64,000 nt of DNA from Candidatus Sulfotelmatobacter sp. (GTDB lineage Bacteria > Acidobacteriota > Terriglobia > Terriglobales > Acidobacteriaceae), in contig DASYBM010000004.1 of NCBI GenBank assembly GCA_036500765.1, positions 620,001 to 684,000 on the forward strand, written 5' to 3'. Shown here piece by piece: positions 43,048 to 52,564 of this stretch. The notes below the pieces were generated by a model. It worked only from the letters and a program-made list of their open reading frames with translations. It was not told the origin of the DNA and ran no database searches. The translations under genes were made by a program, and so were the position numbers. Each line of letters starts with the position of its first letter. The first letter of the stretch is position 1.

Positions 43048-43872
43048 TCAGTTCAAAAAGAATTCGCCTCGGCACACGAGCCGGGCCGGGCCGCGCAAGA
43101 ACACTTTACTCCCCATGGTGCGTACGGTTTGCGTGCCGCCGGGGGCGTGCACTTTGACTGGCGAGTCGGCTCGTGCGGTTGCCATGGCCGCGACTGCCGC
43201 CGCGCACGAACCGGTGCCGGAGGATCGGGTTTCGCCGACGCCTCGCTCGAAGAAGCGAGATCTCACGTCATGATTGCCATCGACGGCGACAAATTCGACA
43301 TTCACCCCCTGCTGGAAGTGCGGCTGCCGCTGGATTTCCGCGGCATGCGCCGGCCAATTCGCCGCGAACTCGCGAACGAAAACTACGTAATGCGGATTGC
43401 CCATCGATACTGGGAGGCCGCGGACTTCTCGTTGCGGCCCCCCCCGCACCTCGCCGCTATCGAATTTAAGAACGAGTTCATTCGCTACCACGGCCTCGCC
43501 CATCTCGACTTCAAATTCGTATTCAGAATCTCGCCGAGCGGTCAGCGCGCAGATCTTCAGTCCCGCTCCGGTCAGGATCGAAATGCGTTCCTTGCTCAGT
43601 TGTGCGCACACATAGGCCGCCACGCAGCGCGTTCCGTTGCCGGAAATCTCGGCGGGCGATCCGTCGGCGTTGATCAGGCGGATCTCCACATCGGCAGTAA
43701 AGTGAGGAACCATCCACTCGACCCCGTCGGCGCCCACGCCTTCATGGCGGTCACAAATGCGTTTCGTGAAAGCGCCAATATCTTCCGGCGCCAGCGCGCC
43801 ATCGATCAGCAGGAAATCGTTGCCGCAGGCGGAGGCTTTTACAAATGGAATCGTGCGGACGGTCGCGTTCAC
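43048..43872 (-). CDS. dapF: Diaminopimelate epimerase
   Basis: 274 aa. The two active-site cysteines are in ISGNGTRCVAAYVCA (C83) and SSGTGSCAAAVAAMA (about C223). The N-terminal FVKASACGNDFLLID is typical. DapF converts LL- to meso-diaminopimelate, the crosslinking residue of murein and a lysine precursor. Its start overlaps the mgtC stop in an ATGA junction (43869-43872), and ldcA follows after 21 bp. Confidence 0.95.
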   Translation of the reverse strand: MNATVRTIPFVKASACGNDFLLIDGALAPEDIGAFTKRICDRHEGVGADGVEWMVPHFTADVEIRLINADGSPAEISGNGTRCVAAYVCAQLSKERISILTGAGLKICALTARRDSEYEFEVEMGEAVVANELVLKFDSGEVRGGPQREVRGLPVSMGNPHYVVFVREFAANWPAHAAEIQRQPHFQQGVNVEFVAVDGNHDVRSRFFERGVGETRSSGTGSCAAAVAAMATARADSPVKVHAPGGTQTVRTMGSKVFLRGPARLVCRGEFFLN

Positions 43873-44573
43873 TCGTGATCCACCCGGCCGAGAAAGGTCA
43901 CACCCAGCAGTACCGTCGAAGCTTTGAGTTGCTGAAATAATAGTTTTTGCTCGCGGTTACAACCGTCAACATCAAACTGGAGGCGGACATGCTGGGGGGT
44001 GTTGCCGGTGAGCACGTTCTGCATCATGCGGTGGTGAGTTTCAAGTATGCGATTGACCTCATTGCTGATCTCGTCGACCGTCGCGCCCGTTACCTCATAG
44101 CTTGTCTGCAATAACTTGATATTGAAAGTTTCTTCGAGATGGCCAAGGGAAAAAAGCGCCAGCAGGGCGAGGCCGGTGGCGAATATGGCGGTGAGATAGA
44201 GGCCACCGCCGGCAGCCATTCCGACTGCGGCGACCACGAACAACGTGGAGGCGGTAGTGAGTCCGGTAGTGAGTCCGCGAGTGTGGAGAATGGAACCGGC
44301 GCCGATGAAGCCGATGCCGGGAATGATCTGGGCGGCGATGCGCGCCGCATCGGACGGCATGCCCGCCAATCTTTGCGACAGAAGCGTAAACATGGCTGCG
44401 CCGAAACAGATGAACATGTTGGTACGCAAGCCCGCGGCGCGATGCTTGAACTCGCGTTCCAGGCCGATGAGGCCGCCGAGAATTGCAGCCAAAATGAGCC
44501 GCGTCAGCGAGCTTTCGACCATGCCGCTGGCCATCTCACTGTGCAATCGGCCGATCAAGTCTTGCCAGTTCAT
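43869..44573 (-). CDS. MgtC/SapB family membrane protein
   Basis: 234 aa with an N-terminal membrane domain: LTRLILAAILGGLIGLEREF (the MgtC signature with GLERE), LRTNMFICFGAAMFTLL, IIPGIGFIGAGSILHTRG and a further pair of helices (LFVVAAVGMAAGGGLYLTAI). The C-terminal 80 residues are a soluble domain like ACT-type domains in MgtC proteins. MgtC proteins affect magnesium-dependent growth or act as regulators of ATP synthase in some species. The gene is coupled to dapF by a 4-base overlap. Confidence 0.9.
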   Translation of the reverse strand: MNWQDLIGRLHSEMASGMVESSLTRLILAAILGGLIGLEREFKHRAAGLRTNMFICFGAAMFTLLSQRLAGMPSDAARIAAQIIPGIGFIGAGSILHTRGLTTGLTTASTLFVVAAVGMAAGGGLYLTAIFATGLALLALFSLGHLEETFNIKLLQTSYEVTGATVDEISNEVNRILETHHRMMQNVLTGNTPQHVRLQFDVDGCNREQKLLFQQLKASTVLLGVTFLGRVDHE

Positions 44574-44655
44574 GGTGTCATTGCGACGCCGAAGCGCGTT
44601 TCCAATGGCCGGATTCTATCATTGCAGCAGGGCGCCGGTGCGTTAACCGGCGTGA

Positions 44656-46356
44656 TTACCGCGCTCGGTAGAGGATACCGCGAGCTTGCCCGGTAACATG
44701 AATTTCGACAAGCTCGGGAAGATGGCGCGACTGCATGGCTTGCCAAACGCGATCGCCCTCGAAGGCGATGACGTAATCGGCATAGCGCGCTGGATCGGCC
44801 AGGGCCCGCTCCCAGAGACCGTCGGGATCGGAGGGTTGTTTCCATGGACGATGATTGCCTTCGTTGATCACTCGCTTGAGCGGGATGCCTGCCTGCTGAA
44901 CCGCGCCGACGTGATCGCCCAGATACATCAGCAGAGTGGAATCGGGGGGGAGCTTTTCGAGCCAGGATGCGAGTTGAGTTTCCAGTTGATGGCGCGAGCG
45001 CATATTGATCTGCGCTTCTTCCAACGAAATTGGACCGCTATGCCAAATTGTCGCATAGCAGGCGATGACGAATGCAAGCAAAACCATAACGCATGCGAGA
45101 CGAAAGCGATACCTCCAGTGCTCATACACTATGACTCGATAAACCAGGATGCCCAGAGCGGCCGCGAAAGCGGGAAGCAATTGCAATCCGTAGCGAACGT
45201 TGTAATGGGCAAAGGGCCACCAGGCAGGGACGAAAATTGGAACTCCCCCATAGGCCACCGATAACGCGTAGAAGGGCACCGGGACAAGCAAGAGGAGCAG
45301 CGGCCAAGGGCCGGGAGAGGCAGCATCTCGCGATTTGCGGCGATCGCTCAAAACCGCCGCCATTCCGCCCGCGACTGCGACTAAAATCCAGCCGCGACCC
45401 AGCCATTCGTTCGCGGCTGCGTCGGCTTCCGCCGATTTCAGAAAATACATTCCCGCTAGTAACGGGTTGCCGCCGCCGGGATGTCCTTGATAGCCGGCGG
45501 TCTGCGTCCGTCGTTCGATCGCTCTGGCGGAGTAGGGGCCGTTGGCGAATTCGAGCGGATTGCGATAGACAATTCCGTTGTAGGCGAGCCAAAGCACCGG
45601 GCCTGCGGCTGCGAGCAATACGAACCTGGTGATCGCCGCTCGCGGAATTTGCAGGGTGGGCCTGTTCGCGAATACGTTATGCGAAAACACGGCAAACATA
45701 GTACCTGCAACGACCGCGGCTAAGAACCATCCGTCATAGCGGGTCAGGCAAGCCGCTGCCAGACAGAGGCCGCACTTTGTCAGAGCCTTGGCGTCGCCGC
45801 GAACAAACTCGCTGAGATAAACAATCGCCCAAACAAAGAATGCAAGATACAGAGACTCGCCCATGGCCGTAGTCTGCATGTAGATCAGATTGGGATTCGC
45901 GGCGTACATCAGTGCACCGATCCAAGCGGCCAAGCGCGGGGACGCGTTCAGTGCCTGGCTGTCGGGAAGCGGGCTGTGGGAGAACGAATTGCGGGACAGC
46001 GTGGCGCGAAGTAGGCGGAACATTCCGATTACGCCGAAGACGTACGCTGCCATGGAGGGAATGGAGCCGCCGAGTCCACGCCGCCACATCTCGTCGGAGA
46101 GCAGAAAAGGAATCATCAGCAGGTGCGGCAGCGGAAGCCATACGGTTCCAAGTTGCAGCAGACCCGGCGTTTTTGAGTCGAAGACGCGGCGCGCGATGTT
46201 GATGTGGGCGACGGCGTCGCCGTAGAGCAGGACATCGCCGTACTTGAAATAAAACAGGAACGAAAAAACAGAAACGCACGTCGCTAGCCAGGCCAGCAGC
46301 CGGGTCTCGGAATCCCAGGGAGACGCGGGTGGTGCGATTTTTGCCGGCTTAGGCAT
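44656..46356 (-). CDS. Membrane glycosyltransferase (ArnT/GT39-like)
   Basis: 566 aa with about 10 hydrophobic segments, for example LLAWLATCVSVFSFLFYF at the start and WILVAVAGGMAAVLS in the middle. YGDAVAHINIARRVFDS (about 50-66) carries the acidic residue expected at the active site of GT-C type transferases, followed by GTVWLPLPHLLMIPFLLSDE. The C-terminal 90 residues form a soluble domain. GT-C enzymes use lipid-linked sugars in the periplasm, and the substrate is unknown. The spacer to mgtC (83 bp) allows co-transcription. Confidence 0.82.
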   Translation of the reverse strand: MPKPAKIAPPASPWDSETRLLAWLATCVSVFSFLFYFKYGDVLLYGDAVAHINIARRVFDSKTPGLLQLGTVWLPLPHLLMIPFLLSDEMWRRGLGGSIPSMAAYVFGVIGMFRLLRATLSRNSFSHSPLPDSQALNASPRLAAWIGALMYAANPNLIYMQTTAMGESLYLAFFVWAIVYLSEFVRGDAKALTKCGLCLAAACLTRYDGWFLAAVVAGTMFAVFSHNVFANRPTLQIPRAAITRFVLLAAAGPVLWLAYNGIVYRNPLEFANGPYSARAIERRTQTAGYQGHPGGGNPLLAGMYFLKSAEADAAANEWLGRGWILVAVAGGMAAVLSDRRKSRDAASPGPWPLLLLLVPVPFYALSVAYGGVPIFVPAWWPFAHYNVRYGLQLLPAFAAALGILVYRVIVYEHWRYRFRLACVMVLLAFVIACYATIWHSGPISLEEAQINMRSRHQLETQLASWLEKLPPDSTLLMYLGDHVGAVQQAGIPLKRVINEGNHRPWKQPSDPDGLWERALADPARYADYVIAFEGDRVWQAMQSRHLPELVEIHVTGQARGILYRAR

Positions 46357-46379
46357 GAAGATCGGCGTTGCGAGTCTTC

Positions 46380-46452
46380 GGTCTTAAATAAGCAAAGACG
46401 CCGTGGCGCCTAAAACCGACGACCGACGACTGACGACTGACGATCTAAGACC
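46380..46452. repeat. Heptamer array with flanking inverted arms
   Basis: ACCGACG, ACCGACG, ACTGACG, ACTGACG at 46415-46442, flanked by GGTCTTA at 46380-46386 and TAAGACC at 46446-46452. Confidence 0.8.
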
Positions 46453-47376
46453 CTACTCCAGGTGAGTGAGATCCCGAAAGACCCCAAAGCGCGCGTCGAT
46501 CTCCTCGCGGGTCAAGGACTGCAAGCGCTCGGTGCCGAAGCGCTCGACGGCGAACGATCCCATGACGCCGCCGTAAAACAGGGCGCGCTTCAGGACTTCG
46601 CGATTCAATTCTTCTTGGGACGCGAGATAGCCCATGAATCCGCCGGCGAAGGAATCGCCTGCGCCGGTGGGATCTTTCACCTCTTCGATCGGCAACGCGG
46701 GCGCTCGAAAAGCGTGATGGCCAATGCCGAACGCGCCGTCGCGAAAGAAAATGGTCGCACCGTATTCGCCGTGCTTGATAACCAGCGCCTGCGGACCCAT
46801 GGCCAGCACTTTATTCGCGGCGCGCGGCAGGTTGGTTTCGCCGGCTAGCATCTTAGCTTCAGTGTCGTTGATCAGCAACACGTTCACTAGTTTCAATGTC
46901 TCTTTGAGTTCGGCGAGCGCGCCTTTGATCCAATAATTCATGGTGTCGCAGCCGGTCAGGCGCACGCCATTCATCTTGCGGCGCACGTCGGCTTGCAACG
47001 TCGGTTGAATATTCGCCAGAAAAAGGAATCCGGTGTCTTCATATTGCTCGGGGATGCGCGGCTGAAAAGTCTCGAAGACGTTCAGGTCGGTGAACGTGGT
47101 TTTGGCTTCGTTGAGGTTCTCGGTATAGGTCCCTCCCCAGCGGAAGGTCTTGCCCTTGGCCCGTTCCAGGCCGCCGATATCGATGCCGTGCTGATGGAAT
47201 ACCTGCTCGTGCTCGGGACCGAAGTCCTCGCCGACGACGGCCACGACGCGCACTTTCGTGAAATAACTGGCCGCCAGCGCGAAGTACGTGGCCGCGCCGC
47301 CCAGAATATTCTTGACAGCGCCCGAGGGCGACGAGACATCATCGAAAGCAACCGAACCGACTACGAGAATGCTCAT
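46453..47376 (-). CDS. PfkB-family carbohydrate kinase
   Basis: 307 aa. N-terminal SILVVGSVAFDDVSSPSGAV, GGAATYFALAASYFT, and the C-terminal signature VKDPTGAGDSFAGGFMGYLA with the catalytic Asp in GAGDS. The middle segment LTGCDTMNYWIKGALAELKE and FGIGHHAFR fit PfkB kinases of the sugar/nucleoside branch. The substrate cannot be read; adenosine and ribose are both possible. The MTA phosphorylase gene is next to it in the same direction (65-bp spacer), which suits nucleoside salvage. Confidence 0.88.
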   Translation of the reverse strand: MSILVVGSVAFDDVSSPSGAVKNILGGAATYFALAASYFTKVRVVAVVGEDFGPEHEQVFHQHGIDIGGLERAKGKTFRWGGTYTENLNEAKTTFTDLNVFETFQPRIPEQYEDTGFLFLANIQPTLQADVRRKMNGVRLTGCDTMNYWIKGALAELKETLKLVNVLLINDTEAKMLAGETNLPRAANKVLAMGPQALVIKHGEYGATIFFRDGAFGIGHHAFRAPALPIEEVKDPTGAGDSFAGGFMGYLASQEELNREVLKRALFYGGVMGSFAVERFGTERLQSLTREEIDARFGVFRDLTHLE

Positions 47377-47390
47377 GGAACTCCAGAATA

Positions 47391-47452
47391 GTGGTCAGCG
47401 ACTCGGGGCAGCAGTTTGCAGCTTGTTCTGGCCACTGATCACTATCCACTTG
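47391..47452. repeat. Heptamer arrays between pfkB-like gene and mtnP
   Basis: GTGGTCA, GCGACTC, GGGGCAG, CAGTTTG, CAGCTTG at 47391-47425, then CCACTGA, TCACTAT, CCACTTG at 47432-47452. ATAGTGGTCAG (47388-47398) and CTGATCACTAT (47435-47445) are reverse complements but for one base. Confidence 0.65.
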
Positions 47453-48335
47453 TTTTTACGTACTTACCCAGAATCAGTTTCAACTTTTTCTTCGTTGCGG
47501 CAGGAATCTTCTTAGGATCGGTCAATATCGCGTGGGCCAGAGCCGAAGCGCATTTGCACGAGCGACCATGCGGCATGGCGGCGACGGACTCGCGAACAAC
47601 TTGTGTCGCATTCTCAGCGTTCTTCAGCAACACAGCGACGATCTGATCGACGGTGACGGAATCGTGATGCGGATGCCAACAGTCGTAATCGGTCACCATG
47701 GCGACGGTGACGTAACAGAGTTCGGCTTCGCGCGCGAGTTTGGCCTCCTGCAAGTTCGTCATGCCGATCACGTCCGCGCCCATGCTGCGATAGACGTTCG
47801 ACTCGGCTCGGGTGGAAAACTGAGGGCCCTCCATGCACACGTAAGTGCCGCCGCGCTTGGCGACCACACCGGCTTTTTTGCACGCAGACTCGACTACGGC
47901 CGCGAGCTCTCCGCAAACCGGATCTGCGAACGCGATGTGCGCCACCACGCCGCCTCCAAAAAAAGTATCGATGCGATGGCGGGTGCGGTCGAAGAATTGG
48001 TCGGGGATGACGAAGTCGAGCGGCCGATGCTCTTCCTTTAGCGAACCGACTGCGGAAACTGAAACGATGCGCTCGACGCCGAGTTGCTTGAAACCGTGAA
48101 TGTTAGCGCGGAAGTTTAATTCGCTCGGCAGGATGCGATGTCCGCGTCCGTGACGCGCGAGAAATGCGACTTTGCGGCCTTCGAGCGCCCCGCAGACGTA
48201 GGCGTCGGAAGGCGCGCCGAACGGAGTCTTCAGCCGCACCTCCTTCACTTTGGTCAGTCCAGGCATGGAGTACAGCCCGCTGCCGCCGATGATTCCGAGT
48301 TCCGCCTGCGCCAATCGTTTCTCCAGAACGCTCAC
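47442..48335 (-). CDS. mtnP: S-methyl-5'-thioadenosine phosphorylase
   Basis: 297 aa. Family motifs: [39 protein letters not shown] (phosphate site), [40 protein letters not shown] and [16 protein letters not shown]. The MT in [11 protein letters not shown] and the DYDCWH are typical of MTA phosphorylases. The enzyme splits methylthioadenosine to adenine and methylthioribose-1-phosphate. It sits 65 bp before the PfkB-type kinase gene in transcription order. A purine nucleoside phosphorylase is the main alternative. Confidence 0.92.
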   Translation of the reverse strand: MSVLEKRLAQAELGIIGGSGLYSMPGLTKVKEVRLKTPFGAPSDAYVCGALEGRKVAFLARHGRGHRILPSELNFRANIHGFKQLGVERIVSVSAVGSLKEEHRPLDFVIPDQFFDRTRHRIDTFFGGGVVAHIAFADPVCGELAAVVESACKKAGVVAKRGGTYVCMEGPQFSTRAESNVYRSMGADVIGMTNLQEAKLAREAELCYVTVAMVTDYDCWHPHHDSVTVDQIVAVLLKNAENATQVVRESVAAMPHGRSCKCASALAHAILTDPKKIPAATKKKLKLILGKYVKTSG

Positions 48336-48461
48336 GCGACGCGCGAGTCAAACTCGTGATTATACAGGAGAAGAAACGTCGGTCTTCGCCGGCGAAAAAT
48401 CAGCTCCCTTAGGATGGCTCCGGCTCGCAAACGGGCGCTCGCGTCGCGTTACAATCCGAAG

Positions 48462-49721
48462 ATGAGGTTTGCAGCGGCTTCCTTCGCACTCTTCTTGCTT
48501 TGTACATTCGGTTTTGCGCAAACCAATCCCACCTCGCTGCTTGAGCCTAAGTCAGTCACGATTCCAGCTGTTATCGACCACAATCGCGTGATCATTGACG
48601 TTCAGGTTCCCTTGCATGACGGCTCTATGCAGACGGTTCATGCCTGGGTGGACAATGGCAATCCCGATCTCTATATGTCGGAGCACATTGCAGATCTTGT
48701 GGGAGGCTACAGCTGCGACGGACAGAAATGTTTCGCGTCGCCGCCGCGCGAGGTCGTAATTGGCGGGATGGAAATTTCGTTCGCCGCAGTGAAGCAAGCC
48801 CGAGTCCCGCTCAGGTCGCATGGCACGGAATCTGTCATGGCTGCGGGTATGAGCGTCGAGATCAATCTGCCGTCGAGCATTCTGCGCCACTACGATGTAC
48901 TCATTGATTTTCCCGGCCACAAATTTTCGATCGGCGCTCCCGGGACGATTCATTTTCGAGGGCAGAACTGCAAAGCGTTGATCAATGCGGAGAACGGGCT
49001 GATACAGGTTCCAAGCCAGATCGAAAAAAAGAAATACACTTTGGCGCTCGACCTGGGCGCAGGCGTCAGTTTTCTTTCCGATGATCTGTTCGACAAGCTC
49101 GCCGCTGCTCACGCCGACTGGCCGCACATGACGGGTACGGTGGGTTCGGCCAACATTTGGGGCGCCGACGATGAAACGAAATGGAAATTGATGCGCCTGG
49201 ATCGCGTGCAGTTTGGTCCGCTGTTTCTTACCGGAGTCCCGGTCGTCGCGATGCCCACAACGTACATCGATTTTCTCGAAAAGCCAGCGGGCGCTTCTGA
49301 CGCGGGGCTGCTCGGGTCAAACGCGCTGCTCAACTATCGAATCGGCCTCGACTACGCGCACTCGACCGTTTATTTCGAGTTCGGAAGGATGTTTAGTTTT
49401 CCGGAGTTTGACGTCATTGGCCTGACGTTGCGGCCGGAGGACGATGGGCGATTCACGATACTCGGCGCACCGGAGTATGAGGGCCAGCCCTCGGTGCCGC
49501 AAGAGCCGGACGGCGTGCAGGCGGGCGATCATCTCATCGCGGTTGATGGCATTCCGGTAGGCGGGTCGACCCTGGGACAGGTATGGAACACGCTAGGAGG
49601 AACGCCAGGGCAGGAGCGCAAGTTGACGATTGAGCGCGGAGCGAAACAATTCGTGGTAGCAGCGAGAGTGCAGCACTTTCTGGCGGAGTTGCCCGAAAAG
49701 GAAAAGAAGAAAAAGAAATAG
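48462..49721 (+). CDS. Secreted retropepsin-like protein with PDZ domain
   Basis: 419 aa from the ATG at 48462, which starts a signal peptide (RFAAASFALFLLCTFGFAQ). Two lobes carry the aspartyl-protease-like turns VDNGNPDLYMS (64-74) and LDLGAGVSFLSDDL (about 183-196). The first reads DNG and the second DLG, not the usual DTG/DSG, so each has the Asp but not the Thr/Ser. A PDZ domain at about 315-390 contains AGDHLIAVDGIPVGGSTLGQ. The protein resembles periplasmic retropepsin-like proteins. Activity is uncertain. The C-terminus ends in a run of Lys (KEKKKKK). Confidence 0.8.
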   Translation: MRFAAASFALFLLCTFGFAQTNPTSLLEPKSVTIPAVIDHNRVIIDVQVPLHDGSMQTVHAWVDNGNPDLYMSEHIADLVGGYSCDGQKCFASPPREVVIGGMEISFAAVKQARVPLRSHGTESVMAAGMSVEINLPSSILRHYDVLIDFPGHKFSIGAPGTIHFRGQNCKALINAENGLIQVPSQIEKKKYTLALDLGAGVSFLSDDLFDKLAAAHADWPHMTGTVGSANIWGADDETKWKLMRLDRVQFGPLFLTGVPVVAMPTTYIDFLEKPAGASDAGLLGSNALLNYRIGLDYAHSTVYFEFGRMFSFPEFDVIGLTLRPEDDGRFTILGAPEYEGQPSVPQEPDGVQAGDHLIAVDGIPVGGSTLGQVWNTLGGTPGQERKLTIERGAKQFVVAARVQHFLAELPEKEKKKKK

Positions 49722-49751
49722 CCTACAGAGGTGAATACGGCGGCACACTGG

Positions 49752-49786
49752 AACTGGCTCCCGGACGAATGCGCCTGGGGCTACAT
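49752..49786. repeat. Degenerate GCGGAC-family element
   Basis: CTCCCGGACGAATGCGCCTG followed by GGGCTACATG, in the 68-bp spacer after the aspartyl-protease-like gene. Confidence 0.5.
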
Positions 49787-49789
49787 GAT

Positions 49790-51361
49790 TTATTTGGCTA
49801 CGAATACTTCTTTCTCCAGCATGGCGGTCGTGGCTGCGTCAAGACTTTCGCTTACAAAGACCGTGTCACCCTGTTCCTCGATCACCACCGCGCCTTCTTC
49901 CGTAGTCCATGAATGGCGGCCTTTCAGCTCTGCAGTGGACTCTGAACTCTGCGCGCCCGTTGCGTTCACCGCAGGATCGCCAACCGCTTCCGCTTTTGTG
50001 TAGCGCTGTTGAAGCGAGCGCGCGTAAATTTCGGCAAACTCGGCCGCCTTGTCGGCGCTCGACCACCGCGAAACGTAGAGCAGCCCCAGCGGCGCGGCGG
50101 GATCGGCTTTGGATTTGGCGGCGTAGTAATATCCGCCGCGCCATTCCGGATACATCTCCTTCGACGCGGGCTTGCCCTCATACTGCTCGACCAGCACCGC
50201 CACGTCGAATTCTCCCATCGCGCCGACATCGAACTTCTGATAATCCTTGAAATCGTGCCTGAAATCGGGCACCGGCATGGGTTCGATTTTTTCCCCCGAC
50301 AAGTACGTTTCTGGCTGCATGATCTGGCGCGTAGTATGCGGCGGATTTTGTAGCGCGCCGGCGAATGCTTTCTGCGTGCCGGCCTTTCGCATCACCTCGA
50401 CGACGAAATTCAACCCGTAACCATAGGGAAATGTGAGCGACTCTTTCATGAAGATAGGAGCTGAGTTGAACACCTTGGTGCTGGCCGATCCGGTTAGGGT
50501 CTCATCGACCAATGCGTCGACCAATTCCGGAGAGGTCACGATCGAGCGGCCCGTCGGGGCAATGGCGTATTGGAACATCATGGCCTGGGCCTGGCCCTCG
50601 ATGACGGCTTCGCGCACGTCATTGATTTCATCGTTTTCAATGTCGGTGGACGTGGGGTCTTTCTTGATTTCGCCCAGGTCCTTGTCGCCTTTTTTCAGCC
50701 ACTTATTCAACCCCACCGATTGGTCCTGTAACGCGTGCGTCAACTCGTGAGCCATCACCGGCTCCTGCTCTTCCATGGGCACCCAGTCGAGCAGGTTCAC
50801 GGTTTTGGTTTTGGGATCGTAGTACCCGGCGACCTCCTCGCGCAGCAGAGCGACCATGAAGGTTTCCAGTTTGAAATCGCGCGGGAGTAAGCCGAACTTT
50901 TTCAGCACCAGCTCCGACCGCTTCAGACGCTTGGTGTCTTCATCGTCCATGTGCTTGGTGAGAAAGGCAACGACCTCGTCGCGGCTGGTGAGCTTGCGCT
51001 TTACTTCTTTCTTGATGGGCAGCCCGGTCTGCTTGCTGTCGAAGGTGAGAATCTCATCGACCGAGTGAAATAGTTCCTCCGCCTGTCGCGGAGTGATCTT
51101 AACTTCCTCTTTCTCGTTCGGTGGGGAGGGCTTGGCTGGCTGATCTTGTGTGGGCGGATCCTGTATGGACGGATCCTGTGTGGAGCGGACATTCTTGTCC
51201 GCCTGCTTTTGATCTTGACTTTGATTTTGCTGCTGCCGAGCGGGAGATTGCGGGCTTTGATCTTGTGCTTCCAAGCAAAGCCCGGAAGTCAGCAACGCGA
51301 ACAAGCCGACCGCAAAAACTAACCGATGAATCCTCGACGAGCTCGCTTTAGCCGTATTCAT
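49790..51361 (-). CDS. Gluzincin-like zinc metallopeptidase with repeat-derived linker
   Basis: 523 aa. A signal peptide (LVFAVGLFALLTSGLCLEAQ) is followed by a Gln/Asp/Pro-rich linker (residues 33-85) that includes QADKNVRSTQ, the translation of a palindromic repeat, and QDPSIQDPPTQDQP, three copies of a 15-bp unit. The catalytic domain has MAHELTHALQDQ (HELTH 205-209) with a plausible third ligand in REAVIEGQAQAMM (about 247). The enzyme is probably periplasmic or secreted. It is not in an operon; leuB lies upstream in the same direction (57-bp spacer). Confidence 0.82.
   Translation of the reverse strand: MNTAKASSSRIHRLVFAVGLFALLTSGLCLEAQDQSPQSPARQQQNQSQDQKQADKNVRSTQDPSIQDPPTQDQPAKPSPPNEKEEVKITPRQAEELFHSVDEILTFDSKQTGLPIKKEVKRKLTSRDEVVAFLTKHMDDEDTKRLKRSELVLKKFGLLPRDFKLETFMVALLREEVAGYYDPKTKTVNLLDWVPMEEQEPVMAHELTHALQDQSVGLNKWLKKGDKDLGEIKKDPTSTDIENDEINDVREAVIEGQAQAMMFQYAIAPTGRSIVTSPELVDALVDETLTGSASTKVFNSAPIFMKESLTFPYGYGLNFVVEVMRKAGTQKAFAGALQNPPHTTRQIMQPETYLSGEKIEPMPVPDFRHDFKDYQKFDVGAMGEFDVAVLVEQYEGKPASKEMYPEWRGGYYYAAKSKADPAAPLGLLYVSRWSSADKAAEFAEIYARSLQQRYTKAEAVGDPAVNATGAQSSESTAELKGRHSWTTEEGAVVIEEQGDTVFVSESLDAATTAMLEKEVFVAK
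51145..51203. repeat. 15-bp tandem repeat and GCGGACA palindrome inside a coding region
   Basis: Units containing GGATCCTGTGTGG-type sequence repeat at about 15 bp (51145-51180), followed by a perfect 7-bp stem GCGGACA TTCT TGTCCGC at 51185-51202. All are in frame in the peptidase gene. Confidence 0.8.
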
Positions 51362-51418
51362 TAAGATTGAGTTTATACGTTTTCTTATACTCTTCCGTCA
51401 TGGACGCGACCAATCCCG

Positions 51419-52522
51419 TCAATCTATGGATATCGATGCAACTCTTTCAGTGATCCATTCGCCTGCTTCTTTCGTTCCCAGCGATCCGCCGATATCCTGC
51501 GTTGTCTTCTTCTGGCGAATGCCTTCGAGCATCGCGGCTTCGATTTTTGCGGCCTCTGTGACCAGCCCCAAGTGAGCCAGCATCATCGCCGCGGTCAGAA
51601 TCGCGCCGAAGGGATTCGCCATATTCTTGCCGGCGATTGGCGGGGCGGAGCCGTGTACTGGCTCGAACATCGAAGTCTTGCCGGGATGAATGTTGCCGCT
51701 GGCGGCCAAGCCGAGGCCGCCCTGCAAGCCCGCGGCGAGGTCGGTGATGATGTCGCCGAACATATTATTCGTGACGATCACGTCGAACTGGCGCGGATCG
51801 CGCACCATCTGCATGCAGAGGGCATCGACGTACATGTGCTGCGCCGCGATTCGAGGATATTCGCTGCTGACTTCCTTGAACACGCGCTGCCACAGGCCTC
51901 CGGCGTGGGTCATGGCGTTCGACTTATCGCACATCAGAACTTTGCTGCGCTTCGAACCATCGAGCTTGGTGTGGCGTTCGCAATATTGAAACGCATAGCG
52001 GATGATACGCTCGACTCCCTTCCGTGTGTTGATGTCTTCCTGGGTCGCGATCTCATCCGGCGTTCCCTGTTTGAAAACGCCGCCCGCGTCGGTGTAGACG
52101 CCTTCCGTATTCTCGCGCAGCACGACGAAGTCAACATCTTTGGGCTCGATTCCCTTCAACGGGCAGAGCGCCGCATCGAGCAGGCGGACCGGACGGACGT
52201 TGGCGTAGAGGTCCATTTTGAAGCGCATGCCGAGCAGAATTTCCTTGGCATGGATGTTGGTTTTGACCCGCGGATCGCCGAACGCGCCCACCAGAACCGC
52301 ATCGAACTCGCGGGCCAGCGTGGCAAAGCCGTCCGGCGGCACGGTGACCCCGTCGCGGAGGTAGCGGTCGGCGCCCCAGTCAAAGTCGGTCAATTCAACG
52401 GCGGCTCCGGAGGCTTGAATGACCCTCACGGCCTGGGGAATCACTTCCTGGCCAATGCCGTCTCCGGGGATGACGGCTACCCGCTTCTTCTTAGGCTGAT
52501 CGGTTTCGTTTTTTGAGTCCAC
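51419..52522 (-). CDS. leuB: 3-isopropylmalate dehydrogenase-type decarboxylating dehydrogenase
   Basis: 367 aa from a GTG at 52522 ([20 protein letters not shown]); a GTG 81 bp further out would overlap ygfZ. The signature [20 protein letters not shown] (metal-binding Asp) and [20 protein letters not shown] (NAD-binding) are present, with [16 protein letters not shown] near the middle. The LRENTEGVY motif suits isopropylmalate or tartrate/malate members equally, so leuB is probable but not certain. The promoter would have to fit in about 43 bp shared with the divergent ygfZ. Confidence 0.88.
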   Translation of the reverse strand: MDSKNETDQPKKKRVAVIPGDGIGQEVIPQAVRVIQASGAAVELTDFDWGADRYLRDGVTVPPDGFATLAREFDAVLVGAFGDPRVKTNIHAKEILLGMRFKMDLYANVRPVRLLDAALCPLKGIEPKDVDFVVLRENTEGVYTDAGGVFKQGTPDEIATQEDINTRKGVERIIRYAFQYCERHTKLDGSKRSKVLMCDKSNAMTHAGGLWQRVFKEVSSEYPRIAAQHMYVDALCMQMVRDPRQFDVIVTNNMFGDIITDLAAGLQGGLGLAASGNIHPGKTSMFEPVHGSAPPIAGKNMANPFGAILTAAMMLAHLGLVTEAAKIEAAMLEGIRQKKTTQDIGGSLGTKEAGEWITERVASISID

Positions 52523-52564
52523 GGCAGGAAAGTTAACACAATCGCTATAATCGAAACTACGGGA

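Noticed and set aside
42589-43878. 429-codon frame on the plus strand
   Set aside because: It is antisense to ldcA and dapF, whose catalytic motifs are intact.
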